Assembly (NCBI GenBank): GCA_964035575.1
Contig: OZ037917.1
Location: 992,001-1,056,000, forward strand
Length of the DNA stretch: 64,000 nt
DNA from: Rhynchopus sp. YZ270_cl-10
Taxonomy: Eukaryota; Euglenozoa; Diplonemea; Diplonemida; Diplonemidae
Reading direction: 5' to 3'
In this document: piece by piece, positions 23,256 to 33,089 of the stretch
How the letters are laid out: every line of letters starts with the position of its first letter
Position numbering within the stretch: position 1 is the stretch's first letter
The notes under the pieces: generated by a model
What the model was told of the DNA's origin: nothing
Seen by the model: the letters and a program-made list of their open reading frames with translations, nothing else
Database searches by the model: none
Made by a program: the position numbers and the translations under genes

Positions 23256-24422
23256 CCTCCTTCAGCTGCTTCAAAACCTTATCCTTGGTTTCGGGGGTGG
23301 CAGACGCAACTGCGATGGGATGTGTGGTAAATAATCATGTTGTACAAAAAGGCAACAAAAACTGTACATACTCTGGTTCTTCGCCTCTTCTTTAACGAGC
23401 CCCATCAGGGTCTTCGTGTGTCCGCCCAACCAGTCGTGATAGTACTGGAGATACGGCTCAACAAGATTCTGGGGATCCTTCACTTTTATCAACTGCTTCC
23501 CAATAGCCTGGAATTCCGTCTCTGTCATTGCATTGACTTCGAAAGATTTTTGGTCAGAAGGGCGGAGCCTTATGACATGATCCGAGATTGCTGTTTTGGA
23601 GAATTCGACAATGGTCTTGCAACTATTCGTCTTAGATGAAAGCATGGTTGCCACTGAACTGAAACCATCGGCAAATTTAATCATGGTTTGGTAATCGAGA
23701 TCCTTCTTGCTCTCCAGAGTGATGTAGATGATCAGCGGATGCGCATTCTCCACCTGCTTGGCCTTCTTCGCCTCCATCCTGACCTTGTTCGCCCGCGCAA
23801 CAAAATCGAGAAAATCGTCACTAGCGGCTTCGTGCTTCCAACACTTTCCGAATTTTTGGAGCACCATCTCTTTAACCTGAAGGTAAACTGGGTCAGATTT
23901 TTCGCGAAGACGATCCAGTATTTCGCTCGCAGTCAGTGTCACTTCGAGAACGCCTTCCTTATAGTCTTTCTTCAGTCGATGCCGCATCATCGTTGTTTTG
24001 CCAGAGCCGCTTTCACCTATCAGCATGAAGAATCCATTTGCAGTATCACTACGTTCTATGTACTTCTTCAGCCTCTCCTTCAGGTGCTTATCTTGTTCTC
24101 TGTTAATATACTCTGGCCCTTCGGGGAGGTAATCCGCAGTGACAATATTCTCCAGCATCTCGTCGAGGTGGTATTGGGTACCTGGGCCATACTGCTTTTG
24201 ATAGTATTCGCTGTAATCATTATATAGGAGCCGTGCTAATGCAACACCTGTGACGGATATACTAACGGATCCGGCGACAAAAATAAGGATTGCCGTTATA
24301 TATCCCACAATACCATTGGGAGCTGGTGCATTGGCCGCTGGTGCATTGGCCGCTGGTGCATTGGCCGCTGGTGCATTGGCCGCTGGTGCATTGGCCGCTG
24401 GTGCAACTCTACGACGTGGCAT
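23256..24422 (-). CDS. membrane-anchored P-loop NTPase (3' end unresolved)
   Basis: Exon 1 is 24422-23372 and exon 2 is 23309-23256, joined in phase (donor GTATGT, acceptor CATCGCAG). A further donor GTATGTTG follows exon 2, so at least one more exon is expected to the left; I could not find it. Residues 7-36 are Ala/Asn/Pro repeats from a 15-bp DNA repeat (24321-24403). Residues 38-67 are a transmembrane helix. Walker A is GESGSGKTT at 136-144. A hydrophobic strand HPLIIYITLE at 228-237 sits where Walker B would be but ends in LE, not DD/DE. Downstream, HDWLGGHTKTLMGL has a STAND/AAA-like look. A cytoplasmic ATPase tethered to a membrane is inferred; the substrate is unknown. Introns suggest a host gene, though it abuts the Polinton-like fossil. 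Confidence 0.75.
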
Positions 24423-24868
24423 GGTGTATTTTCCCTGTTGGTGTGTGCTTTAGGAATATACAAGAGAATGGGGTGGAGTGGAGTGGGTTTAAATAAAAAG
24501 GACGACCTGTCTCTCACAGGTGAACGAACATCCTAATAAGTATCACTAAAGCGTTGTCCACAAGTAAACAGACAGTAAACCTCTTCAGGGTGTAGCAGAC
24601 GGAAGCCTGGCCTGACAAGATAAAGACCAACGCTTGACAAGAAGATTAGGGTTGCCAACACATTTGCTTCTACAACACATCACCGTGACTATCTTGCTAC
24701 CAATACTACCACTGGAACTGACGTCTCGGGATGAAACCCCTCGAGGAACCTTCGGTTCTGAGTCTCTTGTCTTGTTAGACGCAGTCACTGAAGCGACAGC
24801 TGAAGAGGACGTAGCAGCACTAGCATATTTCTTCGAGCTCGTGGATTTGTCGGACATCTTTTCTATTA
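24423..24868. other. spacer between NTPase gene and Polinton-like fossil
   Basis: Upstream flank of the NTPase gene, then sequence next to the packaging-ATPase remnant. A 27-bp stretch at 24778-24804 (GACGCAGTCACTGAAGCGAC and onwards) is shared with 34162-34188 inside the integrase region, so this spacer is partly derived from the same element. A minus-strand frame from 24857 (MSDKSTSSKKYASAATSSS) is Ser-rich and unrecognised. Confidence 0.5.
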
Positions 24869-25228
24869 TCACCCCGGAAATACAATCTCATCAAAGTTCC
24901 GACGATACTTTAGTTCGGGGACAATAGGCTGGTTGTCGATCATGACGAAGTTGTACCGGGGCAGACCCTCAAACATACTGTTGAACTCGTCAGGCTCAAG
25001 GTCACTGCACGACGTCGCTATCATCCGCCTCTCCTTCTTGTTGAGGTTGAACAGCAGGAAGCAGCTACAGTTCTGTCGTATCACCTTGGGTGTGTTAAAG
25101 AAGCTCTGGCTCAAGTACACTGGTGAGATGTTGCGATGACGTCCACGTACATACAGGTCGATGAAGTCTCTCTGTTTCTTCTCCATCACAATGTCATCCA
25201 ACAACATGCTCAAAACAGCCCAATTCAT
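24869..25228 (-). pseudogene. Polinton-like packaging ATPase remnant (FtsK/HerA/A32 type)
   Basis: Only the C-terminal part of the family is present. Seen: LDDIV, a basic RGRHRNISPVYLSQSFFNTP motif and KVIRQNCSCFLLFNLNKKE, characteristic of the ATPases that pump DNA into Polinton-like capsids. Fossil. Confidence 0.8.
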
Positions 25229-25615
25229 GCTTTTTTTGACTTTTTGGTCTCAGAAGGGTGCCTAGGGTGTAGTGAGCAGGCCTCAAAAACACTTGTGAAA
25301 AAAAAAAAAAATTTTTTTTTTTTTGAGATTTTTGAAAAATCGGCCGATTTTGCGACCAAATTTGGCTGGGGAATTTCGGCGACCAAAGGGTCCCCCCTTT
25401 GGAAAAAAAACGAAATCGACCAAAAAAGGTACCCTAACATTTCGGTTTTTTTCGGTTTTCATTTCGTTTTTTTCGGTTTTTCTGGTACAAGGGGAAATTT
25501 CCCTTTGCGAAAAAAAAAAAAAAACGAAATGGACCGAAATACACCGAATTGGACCGAACAGTTAGGGTACCTCCTCTAAGGGTTAGTTGATTTTTTTTTT
25601 TGTTGCGTGCTCGGT

Positions 25616-26131
25616 CATAGGTTTCGAACGCGCGTTCGAAAATCGAAAACGCGCAAATCCAAAATCGGAAAACGCGCACATGAAAAAAAAAAAAAAAACG
25701 CGCAAAAAAAAAAAAAAAAAACGCGCGTTCGAAAAGCCGGACGCGCGTAAAAAAAAAAGGGCGTTTTTTTTTTTTTTTTTCAAACGCGCGTTCGAAAAAG
25801 TGGTTTTTTCGAACGCGCGTTTGAAAAACTGGACGCGCGTTCGAAAAAACCACTTTTTCGACGCGCGTTCGAAAAACCTCCCCACGTAAACATGAGGCTT
25901 CCACTTTTTCGAATGCGCGTTTTTTTTTTTTTCGTTTTTCAAACGCGCGTTTTTTTTCTCGTTTTTTCCGAACGCGCGTTTTTTTTCATTTTTCAAACGC
26001 GCGTTTTTTTTTCATTTTTTCCGAACGCGCGTTTTTTTTCTCGTTTTTTCCGAACGCGCGTTTTTTTTTTCGTTTTTCAAACGCGCACTCGAAAACGCCC
26101 AGAAAACGCGAACGCGCGTTCGAAACCTATG
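25616..26131. mobile_element. 516-bp foldback-like element with 23-bp inverted ends
   Basis: The ends, CATAGGTTTCGAACGCGCGT (25616 on) and its mirror finishing at 26131, match over 23 bp. The inside is a string of AACGCGCGTT palindromes separated by T-runs or A-runs, A-rich on the left and T-rich on the right, so the whole element could fold back on itself. No coding capacity; long Phe/Lys-rich frames are artefacts. No clear target-site duplication. Confidence 0.75.
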
Positions 26132-27842
26132 GTACGTACGTCAAAAAAAAATAAATAGCAAAAAAAAAAGTAATGAAAAACCACCCGTATCTGAAACAGT
26201 TGTGCATCAGGGGGTGAAAAAACAGTGTTTTGCGGTATTTCCGAACCAATCCCGGGCTGTGGTGGGGGATATACGGAAAAATGAACAAATTTTTAGTGAC
26301 TTAAATTTTCACAAAAATGTGCACCCATACTCGTAAACAAGGGGTCATTTTCAGTCTGAAAACCCAACTTCAGATGAAATCGTGGTGTTTTTGACTGGGA
26401 ACAGGTAGCGCCGCAGGCGCACGGTACCTAACTTTGGGGTCTTTTTCCCCTTTTTCTCTGCGTTCTTTTGCTTGTGCGAGCCGATTGCTCTCCACGGTGG
26501 GGTCACATGTGTGTGCAAAAACACTATAAAGTACCCGAACTATGAAATACAAGTTCTCTGGTTTTAGTAAGGAAGCCCCAGTCTGTAAAAGAAAACGTAC
26601 CGAGCAAAATCATCAAAAATCTACTAGTGTGTAGGCGCGTAGCGCTACCCCTGATTGCCCCGCCTTTTTTTTTACGAGTAAGTAACTGGTGGCGCAATAG
26701 ACACCTTCTCAACCGTGCTCACCGTGGTGGTGCCACTTCCGAAAAAATACCCACAAGATTTGCAACAAAATGACCAGGGTTGTTCCTTGTTCTCGGAAAA
26801 AACAGCAAAATTCTGGATTTATGTTCCCGTTTTTTTCCTTTTTTTGGGTGGGGTTTTTTGCCCTTTTTCGGGCTTTCCGAGCTCTACCCTCACTGTAGTG
26901 GGGTCATTTCGAGAAAATGGACAAGTTCTTGATTGATACAAATTTTGGTTACGACCACTAGTGAGTTGCTCACAATGCTAAATGAGTGTCAGAACTGTGA
27001 TTCTGGGCCCACTTTAACCGCCCCTCGAAATTCAAAAAGGGGTCCAAACCCGGGCGCGCTACACTCGCGCGGAACTTTTTGCTTTGGTCTAGTTGCATTT
27101 TTGGCTGCAAAATGCAAGGGGATCCCCAAAGACGTTGGGAATATTATTTGGATGGGGCAGTGATTTTGTACCTGCATACACGCTCCCTCGCGGTAACCGC
27201 GTGCATGCCAATGAAGTGCTCTCTGGGGTTCGATAACCCGTGGAACCAGTGCTTCCGCCGATGAACGGTGAGGCGTTGCACTTCTCTTTTTGCGGAGCAA
27301 AAAATAATATAAATGGCGCCGCAGGCAAAAAAATTTGAGTACAGTGTAAAAATCTAGCTTCCAACGAACCCTTTTTTGCAGAGCAAAAAATGAAAAATGG
27401 CGCCGCAGGCAAAAAAAAAATTGGGGGTACAGCCCTGGACAGTGAAGGATTTTGTTGTCAATTTTTTTTTCTTGCCCCCTGAAAACTCTTGCTTTTGAGA
27501 GTTTCGACCATTTCACCACACTGGTGGTGTGTCACCTACAGTGAAACCCACCAGAAACCACAAGAAAGCCCCCTAAGGAAAAAAAGGAAAAAAAAAAAGG
27601 AAAAAAAAACTAAAATCCAGAATTTCATGTTCTCGGTCCCACTTAGGAACTTCCCTGAAAATGACCAACTATTTTTTTTTTTCCCCCTATTTTTTTTTCC
27701 CCCGAAATCAAAATATCGTACGTACGTAAGCACGCAACAAAAAATAAAATCAACTTACCCTAACACAGATGGACCAGAAATAACATGGACCAGAACAATG
27801 ATGGACCAGAACAATTATGGACTTTTTGGGATTTTTTTTTTT
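26132..27842. other. 1.7-kb non-coding stretch with short repeats
   Basis: Contains a fragment of the GCGCCGCAGGCGC family (26402-26432) and an 84-bp tandem pair around two ATGGCGCCGCAGGCAAAAA copies (27291-27333 and 27375-27420). GTGGTGGTGCCACTTCC-like patches and repeats of ATGGACCAGAA (27770-27820) precede the next element. No gene is supported. Confidence 0.45.
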
Positions 27843-28098
27843 GGGAAAACCTTTATTCGGCTCACAAAATGTAATTTTTCCATCATTCGGCTCACAAAAA
27901 TAAATTTTTACATCATTTGGTGTGGCACGCCCCAAAAAAAAAGTCATATTTGTGTAGTTCTTATGTAGTGCTTATGTATTGTAAAAAGGGGGGATAAAAA
28001 AAAAATTTCCCACCCATTGTGTTAGAGCAGGCCTGACGCTAAACAGCTACAAAAATCGCACTTTCGGGCTTGGAATTCCGGTTTTTTTACGGGTTTTT

Positions 28099-28542
28099 CT
28101 ACACAGGAATCAGACATTTTTCGACCTTGGTCCATGGCTGGTGGTGAAAATCATGATTTTTTTTGCCCACGATACGTTTCGAACATACGCGCCGCGCGAA
28201 AAAGGTCCTCATAAGCTCAATTCCGGAAACAAATACGGGGGAAGCGAAGTCTTCCAACTCCTCCGCCCTCCGTTTTCTCTTGAACCTGTGACGCTTGTCG
28301 CTGAGAAACAGGGCAACAGCGTGTTCAAGAATATTCCCCATCTCTTCGGTATTAAACTCGGGTGCCTGTTCATGAAGAATCATCAGCTTCTCAATAGTGC
28401 TGTGAGAAAGGCGGTGGCGTCTCTTTGCGTGGATGTGGTCCGGGAGAGAGAATCCTCGTTCAACAACAACGGAAGACGGGAGTGCAACGACCGCAGCCTC
28501 CAAAACCCGTGCGAGAGTATCCCATTTTCCGACTTGCAATGA
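28099..28542 (-). pseudogene. hAT transposase C-terminal (dimerisation) remnant
   Basis: About 147 codons. LEAAVVALPSSVVVERGFSL followed by HAKRRHRLSHSTIEKLMILH matches the hAT dimerisation domain pattern (SSxxxERxFS then a basic RxxRL). It runs on into a basic tail (KRHRFKRKRRAEELEDF). The catalytic RNase H-like core and BED finger are absent; upstream sequence is the GCGCCGCAGGCGC repeat. Truncated, not functional. Confidence 0.72.
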
Positions 28543-28572
28543 TCAAGAGCAAGAAGACTTCGAGAAAACTGC

Positions 28573-28712
28573 GTTCTGGCGAAGCCACGGTACGCAACAT
28601 TTCAAAAAATTGCGCTTAAAATTGCACTTTTTTTTACAGCCAAGCTATGTCATGGGGAGTGTGGAATGCAAGCTTGCGCCGCAGGCGCACCGTACGCTAC
28701 TTTTATTTGACC
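28573..28712 (+). repeat. dispersed repeat 'GCGCCGCAGGCGC' family, copy 2
   Basis: Starts TGGCGAAGCCACGGTACGCA, passes through AAAAAATTGCGCTTAAAATT and ends GCGCCGCAGGCGCACCGTACGCTACTTTTATT. Its middle (CAAGCTATGTCATGGGGAGT) is closer to copy 3 than to copy 1. Confidence 0.85.
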
Positions 28713-29058
28713 ATGTCCTTCTTTCTCACTCCTCATTGGGTTCTACGAGCTCCGTCCGTCAAATGGTGGGTCACAACATGCAGCAAAGTTCGCAGCTATG
28801 CTAACTGCTCCCACGTTCACTTTGCATTTTTCCTTCAAAGTCAAGTACTGACCATATTTTACACACAAAACCTGAAAATGGCCTGTATAAAACTGACACA
28901 TGCATTTTAGGTCAACAATACTCATTTCTCAGCGCAAAGTGACCCCATCACAGCACGCACAGACTCGGAAGAACCGAAAACAGAAAAAAAATTTCCCGAT
29001 TTTTTGTAGGCAAAAATTGGTGAAAAAATTTTCCGGCCCCCCCCAACCGGCCCCCCCC

Positions 29059-30166
29059 GTAAGGGTCCCCCTTTTCAGCTTTTGAAATAATAAAAGACAT
29101 AAAAGACATAAAAGACGTTAAAAGACATAAAAGACATAAAAGACATGTTAAAAGACATGTAGTACACTTCCGGCTGTGCCTTGCTGTTGGCCTGAATGAC
29201 ACGGCTGCTGCATACCCCCTCGTCCGTTAGGAAGTGACCCAACTCAGCAAGAACGCCTTCGTGGTCCTCCTCCTTGAACAACTCGTAACGGCTGTCTCTG
29301 GCTTTGCCAGCAGGTCTGTCTGTTACCCTGTTAGAACACCAGGATGTGGGCCTGAAGCGCAGGCTTTGCCTTCTCGTTCATGTCTGACTCGAACGCGTAC
29401 GTCGTCGCCAACACCACTGTGTCATTTCCCAGGTACTGCTTGTTGTCTCTGTCTTGAACCACGGTAAGAAGTGTCACTTCGAGACACTTCTTACCGTGGT
29501 TTGGGTTGAAACTGGTGGTTTCTGGTGAATAACGCCGGTTTTTCCCACAGAACCCTTAATAAACGCACGTTTCTAAGGCATTTTACACCAAAACTCGCTG
29601 CACGAAAATAGGAGTTAAGTTGAATTCTAAACACCTCGATTTTTGGCCCAATCTTTCCAACGCCGAAAAAATCTTACACTTTGGTGCCTTTGCGTAAGTC
29701 GATTTTTAGTGGACCATATATGGGCGAAGGGGTGAGGGGACGATAGCGGAAGCAATTTAGTTTTGCGAATCCTTCACAAACTCTCTGCCTCGTGGCGTTG
29801 ATGAGCACAAATGAACGGAACTCAACGAACCGAACCGATCTGAACGCATCGTAAGCTAGATAAAACACGTGCGTGGTAACAAACGCAACACTGTGCATAG
29901 GTTTTTTTGGTCGTTTTTGCCCACAAACGACCTGTGTGGCCACACATGGTCCTGACACCCCAGAAGCGCGTTTCCCAGCCCACATAGCCAGGTGTGGACC
30001 CAAAAAAAAACCACCCAAAAAGGTGAAAATCCCGGTTTTACAAACGCTGCATGTCTTTTATGTGTCTTTTATGTCTTTTAAGCGAAAAAGTGGGATTTTA
30101 AAAGACGATAAAAGACATAAAAGACGTCTTTTAAAAGACATGTTAAAAGACAAGGGGGACCCTTAC
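29059..30166. repeat. 1.1-kb foldback-like unit with 15-bp inverted ends and AAAAGACAT arrays
   Basis: GTAAGGGTCCCCCTT (29059-29073) and its exact reverse complement (30152-30166) bound the unit. Just inside each end lies a TAAAAGACAT decamer array (29088-29160 and about 30050-30150). The interior has two gene-like fragments on the minus strand (RYELFKEEDHEGVLAELGHF near 29290-29230, and VQDRDNKQYLGNDTVVLATT near 29460-29400). A perfect hairpin with 19-bp arms, 29457-29475 and 29483-29501, separates the fragments from the rest. Confidence 0.7.
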
Positions 30167-30543
30167 CCCCCCGGACCCCCCCAAAAAAGGTCACTTCTAA
30201 AAAATATTTTTTCCCTTAAACACCCCCAAAAAAAAGTCATTTTTGTGTAGTTCTTATGTAGTGTGTATGTACTTGAAAAGTAGGGTAACGTGCCACACCA
30301 ATCATTCTATCAAAGTTACTATAATTTTTCCTTCATTCGGCTCACAAAAGTTAATTTTTCCACCATTCTATCAATATTTTGCCAATTTTTCCATCATTCT
30401 ATCAAAGTTTATTTTTTCACTTTTTCGAAGAAATTTTTACCGCTGGAAAAAAAATTTTAGGTGGTATTTTTTGAGGAAAAACGGGGTCATTTTTTTTGCA
30501 TTTTATATTTCCAGGGTCACAAATTGCACACTGTTTGCTAAAC

Positions 30544-30879
30544 ATGCAAAGACAAGTAGTCACTGGTGCCGAGTTTGACAGCTTGGATGACCTGAAGGAG
30601 ACGGTAACGTGGCAGGCCCTCCTTCATCCTCCACATTTTTCCTTCCGCGTCTCGAACCGCACAGGCACCCGAATGACCTTTGTGTGCCGGTTCCTTATGT
30701 GTGCATGGAGGGTGTGTGCGGTGAACGACGGTGATTGTCGTATCACCCAGCACGAGCGCACCTGCACCTCTGACGATCACCCTGTTGCCAACACAGGAAT
30801 CGTCGGCGCCGTCGCCTCCCGGACCTGCGATAACGTGAGAAGTGTTTCAAACTATGATGCACATTGTAGTGATTGCTGA
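30544..30879 (+). CDS. MULE-type N-terminal zinc-finger ORF
   Basis: Starts MQRQVVTGAEFDSLDDLKET. FVCRFLMCAWRVCAV followed by HERTC gives the C-x4-C ... H-x3-C pattern of the Mutator transposase DNA-binding domain (DBD_Tnp_Mut/FLYWCH-like). It is all that remains of a transposase in the core of the TIR element and lacks the DDE catalytic domain. It may bind the terminal repeats, but that is inference. Confidence 0.55.
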   Translation: MQRQVVTGAEFDSLDDLKETVTWQALLHPPHFSFRVSNRTGTRMTFVCRFLMCAWRVCAVNDGDCRITQHERTCTSDDHPVANTGIVGAVASRTCDNVRSVSNYDAHCSDC

Positions 30880-30996
30880 CATGCGAGACCTTCGCCGCAA
30901 CAGTCACCTACGAATTTTCCCTCCCACAACCTATAAAAACGGGCAAAAAATCCCACCCAAATATTTTTTTCCAGCGGTAAAAATTTCTTCGAAAAA

Positions 30997-31840
30997 CAGG
31001 GCTTCCCACAGGGGGGACCAGGGGGGACCACTGGTCCCCCTGGGGAAAAAAGAAAAAAATAAGGGGGGACCAGGGGGGACCAGCCTGCCGTTGAGTGTTC
31101 CGAGGCTGCCTATTAGGAATTTTCCACATTTTTTTTAAACTTTTCCTACCCTCCCGTCGCCGCGCATCCAAATACAGGCAACTAACAGGGGGAAAAGATG
31201 GCACCAAAAAAGTCCTCCGGACCAAGACAGATTTCCATAATGGAATTTGCAAAGCGACCGGCGGAGTCCCAAGTTATCTGCTCAGGCCTTATTTCGCCAC
31301 GCTGCATGCTTCCTTTTCCTTCGGCGTTTGACCAATTGAGTCGCGTTCTGGCTGTGACGGGGTCACTTTGTTCATGAGGCATACTCGTGGTTCTTTGCAA
31401 CCGCTATTTTCTGCCTCTTCGGGGCCAAGGAAAAAAGTAGCGTACCGTGCGCCTGCGGCGCAAGATTGCAAGCCACCCATGACATAGTTTGGCTGTAAAA
31501 TAGTGCAATTTTAAGCACAATATTTTGAAATGCTGCGTACCGTGGCTTCGCCAACAACTTTCGTCCCCTACTAGGAAATGTCTGCAAAGGTGGGGAACGT
31601 GAGATGATATGCAATATGCGAGTGAATGCAGCAGTTTTAACGGTTTACCGGGACATTTTCGCCGGAGGCGAAAAAAAAGATTTTTGACCGCTTAAAGTGC
31701 GTAGAGGCGCGTAACGTAATGTAGCGTCAGCGTTAGTACTACACACCACACACAACAAGGCGCGAAAAAAAAAATTTTTTCACCTTTTTTTGGCTGGTCC
31801 CCCTGGGAAGCCAAAACCCCAGATCCTGCGGGAAGCCCTG
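30997..31840. mobile_element. 844-bp hAT-like MITE inserted in the right MULE terminal repeat
   Basis: Ends CAGGGCTTCCCACAGG and (reverse complement) CAGGGCTTCCCGCAGG: 16 bp with one mismatch, starting CAGGG as hAT ends often do. AAAAA lies on both sides (30992-30996, 31841-31845). Subterminal GGGGGACCAG repeats occur near both ends. The intact left MULE arm shows the empty site (CTTTTTCGAAG). No transposase inside; it carries copy 3 of the GCGCCGCAGGCGC repeat. Confidence 0.8.
31428..31556 (-). repeat. dispersed repeat 'GCGCCGCAGGCGC' family, copy 3
   Basis: Minus orientation, from TTGGCGAAGCCACGGTACGC to GCGCCGCAGGCGCACGGTAC. The tail GCATGCTTCCTTTTCCTTCG that follows copy 1 directly is found here at 31304-31323 on the opposite strand, so tail and body have been inverted relative to each other. 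Confidence 0.8.
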
Positions 31841-32180
31841 AAAAAGTGAAAAAAAAACTTTGATAGAATGATGGAAAAATTGGCAAAATATTGATAGAAT
31901 GGTGGAAAAATTAACTTTTGTGAGCCGAATGAAGGAAAAATTATAGTAACTTTGATAGAATGATGTAAAAATTTATTTTTGTGAGCCGAATGATGGAAAA
32001 ATTACTTTTTGTGAGCCGAATAAAGGTTTTCCCTTTTTTTTTTTTATGGACCTATTTTTCTGGTCCATAATTTTTCAAAAGACGGTAATTAATTATTTAC
32101 GAAACATTTCTCCCAAAAAATTTTAATTCACGATTCACGAATTGGGAATTCACGAATTAGATGCTTATTAATTAGAGTGT

Positions 32181-32690
32181 TTACTGTAGATCGTACACAT
32201 CCTCAAGAAGTACACGTTCATTCTCTTTTGTGTCACTACCGAAGATCCCGTGTGTCATAGCGTAGAAGCCTTCATATTTGTCCTCATACTTATGCATGTA
32301 CTTGAAGAACAAACATACAAAGTAGCCGCATAGTGTAGAAGAGACATCCTGTATTTGATTGGTGTTGTATGTGAGGGGTTTGTAGTGTGCAGTCAATTCT
32401 TGGGGAGGGGGTAAACCAAGGGGGTCAAAGTAGATAGTCAAGGGGTCCTTTAGACCCCTTGTTATGACCCTCTGCTCCTGAGTCGGTGGCTGCGCTGAGG
32501 AAACCTACCCAATGTGTTCCTTTACCCTCTCTCTCATCTAAGTTCATCCATGTTGTCAGTAATCTCATCCCTCATCACCATTCCTTTCAGCTCTATACCC
32601 TGATCTCTACACCAGTCTATAATCTCATCATCTCGAAGAGGCTCAGGAGCTTCGCCCTCTTGAAGGGCTAACAGTCCCCCTATTTTTTTA
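32181..32690 (-). pseudogene. Polinton-like maturation protease remnant (adenain/Ulp1 type)
   Basis: GKGTHWVGF, with the catalytic His-Trp pair, lies near 32530-32500. Near 32360-32310 is IQDVSSTLCGYFVCLFFKYM, with the catalytic Cys in the CGYF motif usual for these cysteine proteases. Such enzymes process capsid proteins. Fossil, broken. Confidence 0.75.
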
Positions 32691-32755
32691 ACCTTCTACC
32701 AGGTGCTACCAGACCACGCCCATTCACCTTCCTATCGATGTACTTCCCTGCTGTG

Positions 32756-33082
32756 CTACCAAGGTGAGTCCCAAGCGAACCGGCGAGTGCACTTGCTCCT
32801 GCTGCCAACAACGGCACCAAAGAACTGCAAGAATCCTCCCTCTTTCCTGTCGCCTCCAATGAACTTCAGCTGGGGTTGACTTAAAGTGACACGCGTTGAC
32901 CCCTTCTCCTTGACCTTCTCCTTCTGCTTTGGGGTTAGTGGCAATGGATACCGTTTGATACCACTTGCATGCAACGTAACTGACACGGTCTTGCTCTTCC
33001 CGCCTAAGGCATCTGCAATCCTCTGCATGTCGACAGGTGATACGTACACTGGTGTCTTCTGATATTTACTTGTAGTGACCAT
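32756..33082 (-). pseudogene. Polinton-like small virion-type protein remnant
   Basis: Starts MVTTSKYQKTPVYVSPVDMQ; then SKTVSVTLHASGIKRYPLPL, VTLSQPQLKFIGG and a Gly/Phe-rich hydrophobic end. Short basic proteins with this layout sit beside capsid genes in Polinton-like elements, but I cannot name it firmly. Fossil. Confidence 0.55.
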
Positions 33083-33089
33083 TTTTGTG

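Larger units (their letters stand above)
27917..30301. mobile_element. 2.4-kb insertion with 13-bp TIRs and TCAT target duplication
   Basis: Ends TTGGTGTGGCACG (27917-27929) and CGTGCCACACCAA (30289-30301), flanked by TCAT on both sides (27913-27916, 30302-30305). The intact opposite arm of the host MULE reads TACATCATTCTATC with a single TCAT, proving the insertion. Subterminal sequence at 27931-27985 recurs in the same orientation at 30222-30285 (GTGTAGTTCTTATGTAGTG). Inside are a hAT dimerisation remnant, a GCGCCGCAGGCGC repeat and a foldback-like repeat. A 4-bp duplication is not typical of hAT, so the superfamily is open. Confidence 0.85.
27843..32033. mobile_element. Mutator-like (MULE) element with about 220-bp inverted ends, carrying two insertions
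   Basis: The left terminal repeat is 27843-27916 plus 30306-30453; the right is 31846-32033 plus 30964-30996. Allowing for the insertions at 27917-30301 and 30997-31840, the arms are near-identical reverse complements. Each begins GGGAAAACCTTTATTCGGCT and contains internal repeats of ATTCGGCTCACAAAA and CATTCTATCAA. Only about 0.5 kb of interior remains (30454-30963), carrying a Mutator-type zinc-finger ORF. Both outer flanks are T-runs of about 11 bases, so any 8-10 bp target duplication is masked. Confidence 0.82.

Noticed and set aside
25434-26158. Phe/Lys/Arg-rich frames around the AACGCGCGTT element
   Set aside because: They follow directly from T-runs and GCGCGTT repeats; the products are not protein-like.
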